Shown: positions 23,018-31,942 of the stretch, piece after piece
How positions within the stretch are numbered: position 1 is the stretch's first letter
Layout of the letters: the number at the start of each line of letters is the position of its first letter
Assembly: GCF_012911925.1 (NCBI RefSeq)
Contig: NZ_JAAXKY010000078.1
Span: 1-35,003, forward strand
DNA: 35,003 nt
Direction: 5' to 3'
DNA from: Pseudonocardia xinjiangensis
Lineage (GTDB): Bacteria > Actinomycetota > Actinomycetes > Mycobacteriales > Pseudonocardiaceae
Position numbers and translations under genes: made by a program
Notes under the pieces: model-generated
Told to the model about the DNA's origin: nothing
Database searches by the model: none
Seen by the model: the letters and a program-made list of their open reading frames with translations, nothing else

Positions 23018-23721
23018 CAGACCGCCCCCGTGACGGCGGCGCGCCGGGCGCGCTCGGACGGGCCCCGGCCGAGCCGGGCCGCCGCCTTGCGTTCCAGGAA
23101 CCGCATCACCGCGGTGATGACCAGCGACAGCACGAGGTAGAAGAGCAGCAGCAGCAGGAAGATCTGCAGCACCTGCGGGTTGAACCGCGGGACGAGGATC
23201 TGCGTGGCCTGCCGGGTGATCTCGCTGATGAAGACGAACGACAGGATCGAGGTGCTCTTCAGCAGCTGGATGAACAAATTGTTGAACGGCGGGATCATCT
23301 CGACCACCGCCTGCGGCAGGATCACCCGGAACATCCGCTGCGCCGGGGAGAGGCTGAGCGCCAGCGCACCCTCGTACTGCGCGCGGGGCACCGACTGGAT
23401 CGCACCGCGGACGATCTCCGCTCCGTAGGCGCCGTGGTTGAGGCCCAGCACGAGAATGCCGCCCCAGATCGGCACGATCTCGAACCCGACGAGCACCGGC
23501 AGCGCGAAGAAGATCCAGAACAGCTGCACGACCTCCGACGTGCCGCGCAGCCCCTCCACGTAGATCCGGCTGATCACGCGCACCGGCCGCGACGGCGACA
23601 GCAGCGCGAGCCCGGCCGCGAACGAGAGCACGATCGTCAGTGCGATGCCGCCGACGGTGGCGCCCACGGTCTCCGGGAGTCCCTGGGCGAGGACGGACAG
23701 GAACGTTGCGAGGTTGTCCAC
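23017..23721 (-). CDS. ehuC: Ectoine/hydroxyectoine ABC transporter permease EhuC
   Basis: 234 aa, about five membrane helices. YVEGLRGTSEVVQLFWIFFALPVLVG and EGALALSLSPAQRMFRVILPQAVVEMIPP (EAA loop) define an amino-acid-type permease. It pairs with EhuD to make the membrane channel. It starts 7 bp after ehuB. The C-terminus is Arg/Ala-rich and cytoplasmic. Confidence 0.85.
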   Translation of the reverse strand: MDNLATFLSVLAQGLPETVGATVGGIALTIVLSFAAGLALLSPSRPVRVISRIYVEGLRGTSEVVQLFWIFFALPVLVGFEIVPIWGGILVLGLNHGAYGAEIVRGAIQSVPRAQYEGALALSLSPAQRMFRVILPQAVVEMIPPFNNLFIQLLKSTSILSFVFISEITRQATQILVPRFNPQVLQIFLLLLLFYLVLSLVITAVMRFLERKAAARLGRGPSERARRAAVTGAV

Positions 23722-23728
23722 CGCAGCC

Positions 23729-24628
23729 TCAGGCCGAGCAGAGCTGCTCGGTGGTCAGCCCGGCGGTGGGCAGGTTGGCGTCGGAGAACCCGAACGGGCT
23801 CGCGATCTGCACCCAGCGCCCGTTCCCGTGCAGGTTCTGCAACTCGGTGTCGAACGCCTGCCGCAGGTCGTTGTCGCCCTGCCGGAACACGAACCCGCCC
23901 GCCGAGACGACGGGCCGCCCGTCCTGGGTGGGGGTGAACCCCGGGGTGACCTCGACGCCCGCCTCCGGGTTCTTGCCGGCCAGCCACTTCAGCGAGATGT
24001 CGGTGAGCGCCGCGGCGTAGACCCGGCCCGCGGTGACGGCCTGCAGCAGCGCGTTCTGGTCGTCGAACGGGCTGATGTTGCCGGCCGGGACGCCCCCCGC
24101 CTCGGCATAGCCCTGCTCCACGGCCGCGCCGAGCACGGCGAGCTTCAGGTTCTTCGCCGCGATGTCCGGGAACGTGGTGACGCCCTCCGGGTTGCCCCGC
24201 GGCACGAGGAACGCGGTGAGCGCGGTGTAGTCCGGGACGGAGAACGCCGCCTGCTGGCACCGCTGGGGCGTGATGTTCATGCCGGCGCAGACCATGTCGA
24301 AGCGGTTGGCGTTGAGCGCGGGAATCAGCGAGCCGAAGTCGACCTGCTCGGCCTGCACGTCACGGATGCCGATGCCCTGCAGGACTGCACGGGCCACCTC
24401 CGGCGCCTCGCCGGTGACCCTCCCGTCGGTGCCGGTGAAGCCGTAGGGCTCCTCGCCTGCGATCCCGATGCGGATGGTGCCGCTGCTGCGCGCGCTCTCC
24501 AGCACGCTGCCGCCGCCGGCGTTCGTGCTGGTACAGGCAGCGAGCGCCGTTGTTCCCCCGAGTGCCACCGCACCTGCGGCGGCGGTGCGGCGGAGGAAGT
24601 CACGCCTGCTCCATGATCGCTGCGTCAT
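23729..24628 (-). CDS. ehuB: Ectoine/hydroxyectoine-binding lipoprotein EhuB
   Basis: 299 aa. The N-terminus carries a twin-arginine signal (SRRDFLRR) followed by a lipobox LAAC with C32, so the protein is probably folded inside, exported by Tat and lipid-anchored. The mature part is a class-3 solute-binding protein. FDMVCAGMNITPQRCQQAAFSVPDYTALTAFLVPRGNPEG and AGGFVFRQGDNDLRQAFDTEL resemble EhuB of Sinorhizobium. An AAGGGG motif precedes the ATG at 24628. First gene of ehuBCDA. No ectoine degradation genes are in the window, so uptake may serve osmoprotection. Confidence 0.83.
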   Translation of the reverse strand: MTQRSWSRRDFLRRTAAAGAVALGGTTALAACTSTNAGGGSVLESARSSGTIRIGIAGEEPYGFTGTDGRVTGEAPEVARAVLQGIGIRDVQAEQVDFGSLIPALNANRFDMVCAGMNITPQRCQQAAFSVPDYTALTAFLVPRGNPEGVTTFPDIAAKNLKLAVLGAAVEQGYAEAGGVPAGNISPFDDQNALLQAVTAGRVYAAALTDISLKWLAGKNPEAGVEVTPGFTPTQDGRPVVSAGGFVFRQGDNDLRQAFDTELQNLHGNGRWVQIASPFGFSDANLPTAGLTTEQLCSA

Positions 24629-24663
24629 GGTGGTCCCCTTCCGGATCGAACGGCCGGGACCTT

Positions 24664-24678
24664 CGTCGGTCACCGACG
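24664..24678. promoter_or_regulatory. Perfect palindrome upstream of ehuB
   Basis: CGTCGGTCACCGACG (7-bp arms, 1-nt centre) is 36-50 bp upstream of the ehuB ATG in the divergent gap 24629-24825. It is a candidate operator of the ehu operon; no regulator gene adjoins it. Confidence 0.45.
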
Positions 24679-24825
24679 TCGTCAGGCGAACGTAGGTCAA
24701 CCCCTCCGGACGGACCGGTGTCTGCAGGGGACGGAGGCCACTCGTTATCCGAACGCAATCAGCCTCGGTGTCCGGAACGCCGGTACGCCGAGCCGATCGC
24801 CGGCCCATGCGCGAGGATCGGCCGC

Positions 24826-25695
24826 ATGTTGCGCATCGCCGGGCTCCCCGTGCTGGTCGGCCCTTCCGACGTCGTCGCCGGGGCCAGAGCGGTGATGGGA
24901 TGGACCGAGGAGGCCGTCGAGGTAGCGGCGTCGCTGCCCGGGCGGGCGTCGGCACTGCTCGACGACGTCGAGGCCCTCGTCGCGAGGATCTCCGCGGTCG
25001 CCGACCGGGTGGAGGTCATCGCGGACCGGGCGGACGTCATCGTCGGCTCGGTCGACGAGGTGCTCGTCGGCGTGCGCACCGCCGTCGCCAGGGTCGACAC
25101 GGTGCTGGCCGACGCGGACGGGCTCGTCCGGCGGATCGACCCGCTGCTCGCCGAGGTGCGCACCGCCGCGGGCGGCGCCGCCGAGCTCGTCACGCAGGCC
25201 CGTGTCGTGGCCGACGACGCGGCCGGACTCGTCGGGCGCGCGGGAGAGGTCGCCGACGGAGCCGCGGAGCTCGTGGCGGGAGCGGGCAGCGTCGCCGACC
25301 GCGCGGGCGGCGTGATCGACAAGGCCACCGCGGTCGCCGAGCGCGCCACCATCGTGGTCGACCAGGCGGCAGGCGCCGCCGACGGCGCGGGCGAACTGCT
25401 CGCCGTCTACCAGCCGATCGCCCGCCAGGCCGCACCGCTGGCCCGGCGCTTCGTGGAGGAGTTCTCCGAGGAGGAGGTGCAGGCGGCGATCCGGCTCGTC
25501 GACCAGCTCCCCCAGCTCACCGAGCACATGGAGACCGACATCATGCCGATCCTCGCCACCCTCGACCGGGTCGGCCCGGACGTCCACGAGCTGCTCGAGC
25601 AGCTCAAGGAGATGCGCCAGGCCATCCAGGGCATCCCCGGGCTCGGGTACTTCCGCAGGCGCGGCGAGCGCGAGGACGCCGAGAACGGCAGCTGA
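24826..25695 (+). CDS. Long amphipathic-helix repeat protein, unknown function
   Basis: 289 aa. Residues about 25-200 consist of degenerate helical repeats rich in Ala, Val, Asp and Arg (for example VADRVEVIADRADVIVGSV, VADDAAGLVGRAGEVADGA, VAERATIVVDQAAGAADGA) with an 11-residue-like periodicity as in apolipoprotein or LEA-type helices. There is no signal peptide and no membrane segment. The conserved C-terminus (FVEEFSEEEVQAAIRLVDQ, then HMETDIMPILATLDRVGPDVHELLEQLKEMRQAIQGIPG) is found in other actinobacterial proteins of unknown role. It might bind membranes or DNA. Its start is divergent from ehuB; the stop is 1 bp from the convergent peptide-transporter ATPase stop. Confidence 0.75.
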   Translation: MLRIAGLPVLVGPSDVVAGARAVMGWTEEAVEVAASLPGRASALLDDVEALVARISAVADRVEVIADRADVIVGSVDEVLVGVRTAVARVDTVLADADGLVRRIDPLLAEVRTAAGGAAELVTQARVVADDAAGLVGRAGEVADGAAELVAGAGSVADRAGGVIDKATAVAERATIVVDQAAGAADGAGELLAVYQPIARQAAPLARRFVEEFSEEEVQAAIRLVDQLPQLTEHMETDIMPILATLDRVGPDVHELLEQLKEMRQAIQGIPGLGYFRRRGEREDAENGS

Positions 25696-25696
25696 C

Positions 25697-26787
25697 CTAC
25701 GCGGGCACGTTCTCCGGGAAGTGGCAGGCCACCCGCTGCCCGGGCGCCAGCTCCACCAGCGGTGGCTCCTGGGTGCCGCAGATGTCCTGCGCCTTCCAGC
25801 AGCGGGTGTGGAACCGGCAGGCCGGCGGCGGGTTCAACGGGCTGGGGACGTCCCCGGTGAGCAGGATGCGCTCCCGCTTGGTCTTCCGCTGCGTGTCCGG
25901 CACCGGCACCGCGGAGAGCAGCGCGTTGGTGTAGGGGTGCATCGGGCGGGTGTAGACGGCGTCGCTCTCGCCGAGCTCCACGATCTTGCCCAGGTACATC
26001 ACCGCGACCCGGTCGGACACGTGCCGCACCACCGAGAGGTCGTGCGCGATCAGCACGTAGGTCAGCCCGAGCTCGTCCTGCAGGTCCTCGAGCAGGTTCA
26101 CCACCTGCGCCTGGATCGACACGTCGAGCGCCGACACCGGCTCGTCCGCGACGATCAGCTTGGGCCGCAGCGCCAGCGTCCTGGCGATGCCGATGCGCTG
26201 GCGCTGCCCGCCGGAGAACTCGTGGGGGTAGCGGTTGTAGTGCTCGGGGCTCAGCCCCACCAGCTGCAGCAGTTCCTGCACCGCCTTGCGGATCCCGCCG
26301 GGCGGCTCGATCCCCTGGATGCGGAACGGCGCCCCGACGATCGTCCCCACGGTGTGCCGCGGGTTGAGCGACGAGTACGGGTCCTGGAAGATCATCTGGA
26401 CCTCCCGGCGCAACGGGCGCATCGCCCGCTGCGGCAGGTGGCTGATGTCGCGCCCGTCGAAGACGATCGAGCCACCGGTGGGCTCGATGAGGCGGGTGAG
26501 CAGGCGCCCGGTGGTGGTCTTGCCACAGCCGGACTCGCCCACCAGCGACAGCGTCTCGCCGCGGAACACCTCGAAGTCCAGGCCGCTCACGGCCTGCACC
26601 GCACCCACCTGGCGTTGCAGCAGGCCACGGCGCACCGGGAAGTGCTTCTGCAGCCCGGACGCGCGCAGCAGCACCTCCCGCTCGGTCGGGGCCGGCTCCG
26701 TCGGCTCTGGGCTGGGCGTCGACCCCGTGATGGTCGATCCGGTGGACATCGGTTCGGTACCCGTTCGGTCGGGGCTCATCGGTCGGC

Positions 26788-26791
<4 letters not shown>
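25697..26791 (-). CDS. Oligopeptide ABC transporter, second ATPase (DppF/OppF-like)
   Basis: 364 aa from GTG at 26791, which overlaps the stop of the first ATPase gene (GTGA); an ATG 12 bp downstream is also plausible. Walker A GESGCGKTTTGRL, signature FSGGQRQRIGIAR, Walker B LIVADEPVSALD. The C-terminal oligopeptide-type domain has HPYTNALLSAVPVPDT and three cysteines (CRFHTRCWKAQDIC) plus a later Cys, which in relatives bind a [4Fe-4S] cluster. A Pro/Glu/Thr-rich segment precedes the ATPase domain. Last gene of the operon. Confidence 0.93.
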
Positions 26792-27824
<1,033 letters not shown>

Positions 27825-27828
<4 letters not shown>

Positions 27829-28838
27829 GAGTACCTCACCCGCGGGTCGACGATGGCGTAGCACAGGTCCACCACCAGGTTGGCGAGGATGATGAAGATG
27901 CTCCCGACCATGACGACGCCGAGCACCTTCGGCAGGTCGTTGTTGACCACGGCGTCCACCGAGTACTTGCCGATACCGGGCAGTGAGTAGGTGCTCTCGG
28001 TGAGGATCGCGCCGCCCAGCAGCAGCCCGAGGTCCAGTCCGAAGATCGTCAGGATCGGGGTGAGGGCCGAGCGCAGGCCGTGCTTGACCACGACCGTGCG
28101 CTCGGGGAGGCCCTTGGCGCGGGCGGTGCGGATGAAGTCCTCGCCCATCGTGTCGAGCATCCCCGCCCTGGTCAGCCGGGCGTAGCCCGCGGCGTACAGG
28201 AACGCGAGCGTGATCCACGGCAGGAGCAGGTCGTACGCCCAGAGGAAGGGGTTGTCCTCGATCGGCGTGTAGCTGCCCCCGGGCGCGGTGATGCCGAGCG
28301 CGTAGCTGAAGACCGCCAGCGACAGCAGCCCGGTGAAGAAGATCGGCAGCGACACCCCGGCGAGCGCCACGCCCATGGCGGCCCGGTCGAAGATGCTGCC
28401 GGGACGCAGCGCCGACACCACGCCGGTGGCGACGCCCGCGACCACCCAGATCAGGGCGGCGCCCGCGGCCAGCGACAGGGTCACCGGGAGCCGGTCGAGC
28501 AGGTCGGGCAGTACGGGGTTCTGGGTGAGGAACGAGTACCCGAAGCACGGCGCCGGGCAGTGCACCGTGGTCGGGCCGGTGCTGTAGTCGGCGCCGGCCA
28601 CCAGCCCCTTGAGGAACCGGCCGTACTGCACCCAGATCGGGTCGGTGAAGCCGAGCTTCACCGCGATCACGTGGATCTGCTCGGCATCGGCGGTCTTGCC
28701 GACGTAGCGCGACGCGAGATCCTCGGGGGTGGCCCCGGCGAGCCGGGGCACCAGGAAGAAGATCGCGAACACGGCGGCTGTGACGATCAGCAGCAGGATC
28801 ACCGCCGCGACCAGCCGCCGCACGATGTAGATGGCCAT
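27825..28838 (-). CDS. Oligopeptide ABC transporter permease (DppB/OppB-like)
   Basis: 337 aa, six membrane helices. The N-terminus MAIYIVRRLVAAVILLLIVTAAVFAIFFLVPR is typical of DppB, and the EAA loop is GEDFIRTARAKGLPERTVVVKHGLRSALTPI. The periplasmic loop after helix 1 is long and contains a CPAPC pair (HCPAPCFGYSF), unusual for the family. The preceding 99 bp hold the strong hairpin at 28854-28892. No good ribosome-binding site is present, so translation may depend on how that structure folds. Confidence 0.93.
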
Positions 28839-28853
28839 CACTTACGGCTCGGT

Positions 28854-28892
28854 GGCCGGTGGGCCGCACCGGTCGGGTGCGGCCCACCGGCC
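28854..28892 (-). terminator. Large intercistronic hairpin (attenuator or mRNA stabiliser)
   Basis: GGCCGGTGGGCCGCACC (28854-28870) and its exact complement (28876-28892) form a perfect 17-bp stem with a 5-nt loop, between the binding-protein stop (28938) and the permease start (28838). Hairpins at this place in ABC operons lower expression of permease and ATPase relative to the binding protein by partial termination or 3' end protection. Confidence 0.75.
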
Positions 28893-28937
28893 CACCACGT
28901 GCCTTCACCTACCTCCAGGTCGGTCCGCGGGGAACAC

Positions 28938-30680
28938 CTACTTGCGGGTGGTGCCCAGCGCCAGGTAGTCGAACATCTGGTAGCCGTCGGTGATGAACAC
29001 GTTCGTCAGGTTCGGCGGCCGGTAGAGCAGGCCCTTGGACCAGATGCCCGGCAGGATGTAGGCGTCGTCCATGACCTTCTTGTCGATGTCGACCCAGATC
29101 TTCTCCCGCGCCGTGGTGTCCGTCGTGACCAGCGCCTTGTCGAGCATCGCGTCGACCTCGGGGTCCTTGACGCCGAAGTTCGTGTTGCCCCCGGAGGCAC
29201 GGATCGCGCGGCTGTCGACCATCTGGGCGAGGAACCCGTAGCCGTCGGGCCAGTCGGCGGCCCAGCCGAAGACGTTCAGCCCGAGCGAGTTGGCCTTCGC
29301 GAAGTCCGGCTTGCCGGCGTAGAGCTTGGCGTAGTCACCGAGCGGGTAGGGCTTGACCTCCAGGTTGATGCCGACCTTGGCCAGCGACTGCTGCAGGGCC
29401 TCGGCCGTGGCCTTCTCCTTCGGCCGCTCGGCGCGGTAGGAGATGCCCGTGGTGAAGCCGTTCGGCTGCCCGCACTGGGCGAGCTCGTCCTTGGCCTTCG
29501 CCGCGTCACCGGCGTTGCCGGGGGTCGGGTAGGTGTCGAACTTCTCGGCACCGGGGATCACCGGAGGCAGCAGGTTGGTCGCGATCTCGCCACCGGTCGC
29601 CCCGCCGTAGGCGCGCTGGTAACCGGTCTTGTCGGCCGCGTACTCCACCGCCTTGCGGCAGTGGATGTTGTCCAGGGGTGCGACGTCGGAGTTGATCGAC
29701 GTGTACCAGAGCCGCGCACTGATGGCCGAGTCGGTGTTCGCCTTGAGCGTCTGGTCGGCCAGTACCTTGCCCTGGGCGGCCGGGCCGACGCCGGTGCCTT
29801 CGATCGCGACGTCGAGGTCACCGGACTGCAGCCGGTTGTCGATGTCGTCGGAGTTCACATTGAGCGCCACCTCGATGCGGTCGGGCAGCGGCTTGCGGTT
29901 CGGGTCGGTCGCCTGGTCCCAGTTCGGGTTGCGCTTCATCGTGAAGCTCTTGCCGAGGTCGTTCGTGTCGAACATGTATGGGCCCGTGGAGACCACGTGC
30001 TCCTTGTACTTCGACCCGGTGTCCTTGGCGACGGGCACCGGCGCGGTGCTCGGCATCTGTGCGAAGTAGTCGAACCCGCTGAACGGCTGCTTCAGGTGGA
30101 ACACGATCGTCCGGTCGTCCGGGGTGTCGATCGCCTTGAGCCCCAGCTTGTTCGGGTCGGAGTCCGCGTACGGGCTCGTGTAGCCCTGCAGGTCCAGGAA
30201 GTCGTTGAAGTAGGTCGGCCCGTTCGGGAACGTGGTCTTGTCCAGCGACCGCTCGACGGCGTACTTGACGTCCTTGCTGGTGACCGGCGTGCCGTCCTCG
30301 AACTTCACGCCCTGACGCAGCGTGTAGGTCCACGTCTTCGCGTCGTCGCTGGGCTTGCCGAGCGACTCGGCCAGGTCGGGCACGAGGGTCGCGCCGTCCT
30401 TGCCCGGGGCCGACTTGAACATCACCAGTGCACGGCTGTAGAGCCGGGCGAAGTTCCACGAGTACGAGTAGTACGTGTCGGCGGGGTCCAGCGAGTCCCA
30501 GTCGCCCGAGTTGGCGTACCGGATCGTGCCGCCCGTGACGTCCGAGACGTTGTGGACGCCGCCGACGTCGCTCCCGCCACCACTCGACGAGCTCCCGCCC
30601 GAGCTACCGCCTCCACAGGCCGCCAGGGCCAGCGTCGAGACCGCGATGACCGCGGCCGCCGCCACTCTCCTACTTCTCAC
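28938..30680 (-). CDS. Family 5 peptide-binding lipoprotein (DppA/OppA-like)
   Basis: 580 aa. Signal peptide with lipobox LAAC (C22) followed by a Gly/Ser linker. The SBP_bac_5 fold is visible as GGTIRYANSGDWDSLDPADTY, LAESLGKPSDDAKTWTYTLRQGVKFEDGTPVTSKDVKYAVERSLD, VVSTGPYMFD and VDSRAIRASGGNTNFGVKDPEVDAMLDKAL. The mature protein is anchored outside and delivers peptides or related solutes to the permeases. GTG at 30680 is the start, because the ATG 20 bp upstream is in another frame and reads MRSRRKA then TGA, overlapping the GTG. The duplication behind this is described under findings. Confidence 0.92.
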   Translation of the reverse strand: MRSRRVAAAAVIAVSTLALAACGGGSSGGSSSSGGGSDVGGVHNVSDVTGGTIRYANSGDWDSLDPADTYYSYSWNFARLYSRALVMFKSAPGKDGATLVPDLAESLGKPSDDAKTWTYTLRQGVKFEDGTPVTSKDVKYAVERSLDKTTFPNGPTYFNDFLDLQGYTSPYADSDPNKLGLKAIDTPDDRTIVFHLKQPFSGFDYFAQMPSTAPVPVAKDTGSKYKEHVVSTGPYMFDTNDLGKSFTMKRNPNWDQATDPNRKPLPDRIEVALNVNSDDIDNRLQSGDLDVAIEGTGVGPAAQGKVLADQTLKANTDSAISARLWYTSINSDVAPLDNIHCRKAVEYAADKTGYQRAYGGATGGEIATNLLPPVIPGAEKFDTYPTPGNAGDAAKAKDELAQCGQPNGFTTGISYRAERPKEKATAEALQQSLAKVGINLEVKPYPLGDYAKLYAGKPDFAKANSLGLNVFGWAADWPDGYGFLAQMVDSRAIRASGGNTNFGVKDPEVDAMLDKALVTTDTTAREKIWVDIDKKVMDDAYILPGIWSKGLLYRPPNLTNVFITDGYQMFDYLALGTTRK

Positions 30681-30737
30681 GCTTTCCGCCTACTTCTCAT
30701 CGGGGAGCTCCCGGTGATACCGGGAAAATGGGATCAA

Positions 30738-31733
30738 TTACCGCGAACGCGGATCGAGCGCGTCGCGGAGGCCGTCGCCGAACAGGTTGAAGGCGAGGAC
30801 CGTCACGAAGATCGCGAGCCCGGGGAAGAGCATGAAGTTCGGGGCGATCTGGAACCAGTGCGTGGCGTCCGACAGCATTCCGCCCCAGCTCGGGGTGGGG
30901 GGCCGGATACCGACCCCGAGGAACGACAGTGCGGCTTCGAACAGGATGTTCGTCGGGATCAGCAGCGTGGCGTACACCAGGATCGGTGCCACCAGGTTGG
31001 GCATCATCTCGGTGAACAGGATCCGGGGGCTGCGGGCGCCGAGGCTGCGGGCGGCGTCGACGAACTCACGCTCGCGCAGCGACAGCGTCTGGCCGCGGAT
31101 GATGCGGCCGATGTAGGGCCAGCTGGAGAAGCCGATGATCACCACGATGAGCGCGATGCGCAGCGCGTCGCCCTCCAGGCCGAAGGCCTTGTCCGGGATG
31201 ATGCCGGCCAGCGCGAGGGCGAACAGCAGGATCGGGAACGCCAGGAAGACGTCCATCGTGCGGCTGATCAGGGTGTCGACCCAGCCGCCGAAGTAGCCCG
31301 CCACCACACCCAGCACGGCCCCGATCAGCACCGCGAGGAGAGTGGCGAGGAACGCGATGAGCAGCGAGATCCGGGAGCCGTAGACGACCCGGCTGAAGAT
31401 GTCACGGCCGTTCACCGGCTCGACCCCGAAGAGGAAGTCGTGGCTGATCCCGCCGAAGGGGCCGTTGGCCACCTGCAGGTCGGGGTCGATCTTCTCGTAG
31501 TGGAAGTCGAGCGGGGGGTGCCCCAGCAGCGCCACGATGAGCGGCGCGAAGATCGCCACGAGGACAAGCAGCACGATCACTGCCGCCCCGCCGAGCGCGA
31601 CCCTGTCGCGGCGCAGGCGGCGCCACGCGATCGCGCCGAGCGACCGGCCCTGGATCGTCGTTCCCATGCCCACCGTGACGGCCTCGGGCTCGGCGTGCAC
31701 CGCCGAGCCGGGTACGTCGCTGGGGGCCGTCAT
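30738..31733 (-). CDS. Oligopeptide ABC transporter permease (DppC/OppC-like)
   Basis: 331 aa, six membrane helices with a ~45-residue cytoplasmic N-terminus. WRRLRRDRVALGGAAVIVLLVLVAIFAPLI is the OppC N-terminal domain, LFGVEPVNGRDIFSRVVYGSRISL the following conserved segment, and EFVDAARSLGARSPRILFTEMMPN the EAA loop. It leads the operon, ahead of the binding-protein gene, an order (C, A, B, D, F) different from the standard A-B-C-D-F. The gap 31734-31927 upstream should contain the promoter. Confidence 0.93.
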   Translation of the reverse strand: MTAPSDVPGSAVHAEPEAVTVGMGTTIQGRSLGAIAWRRLRRDRVALGGAAVIVLLVLVAIFAPLIVALLGHPPLDFHYEKIDPDLQVANGPFGGISHDFLFGVEPVNGRDIFSRVVYGSRISLLIAFLATLLAVLIGAVLGVVAGYFGGWVDTLISRTMDVFLAFPILLFALALAGIIPDKAFGLEGDALRIALIVVIIGFSSWPYIGRIIRGQTLSLREREFVDAARSLGARSPRILFTEMMPNLVAPILVYATLLIPTNILFEAALSFLGVGIRPPTPSWGGMLSDATHWFQIAPNFMLFPGLAIFVTVLAFNLFGDGLRDALDPRSR

Positions 31734-31765
31734 TGCCGCACCGGCATGCGTCCACCTTCACGTCG

Positions 31766-31881
31766 TTATCCAGATCGCTCCCGATTCGGGGTCGGGCGAC
31801 CTGGGTTCGCGAACACTATCGGGTGAACTACCGGTGGGTATGCCTACAAACGGTAACGATTTCGTAAGCCAGTGTGGATAA
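31766..31881. promoter_or_regulatory. Upstream region of the peptide operon with DnaA-box-like sites
   Basis: TGTGGATAA (31873-31881) is the exact complement of the E. coli DnaA box TTATCCACA. TTATCCAGA (31766-31774) differs at one base and is in the opposite orientation. Between them is the palindrome GTTCGCGAAC (31805-31814). The piece from about 31850 to 31905 is the AT-richest of the region and probably holds the promoter, but I cannot fix its hexamers. Confidence 0.4.
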
Positions 31882-31910
31882 ATCGGACATAACTGTCGTA
31901 TTGCCATGCT

Positions 31911-31942
31911 CAGCTCGCAAGAGGCCCTCAATCGCCGAGCTG
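31911..31942 (-). terminator. Weak hairpin at the end of meaA
   Basis: CAGCTCG (31911-31917) and CGAGCTG (31936-31942) form a 7-bp stem around the stop codon, with an 18-nt loop. A poor terminator candidate for the mutase gene. Confidence 0.25.

Noticed and set aside
28080..31826. Very long open frame (about 1250 codons) on the plus strand opposite the peptide-transporter genes
   Set aside because: Its translation is His/Arg/Gly/Glu-rich low-complexity sequence typical of the antisense of GC-rich genes, and the minus strand encodes clear ABC transporter proteins.
31766..31881. Replication origin
   Set aside because: Only two DnaA-like boxes and no dnaA, dnaN or AT-rich unwinding region.
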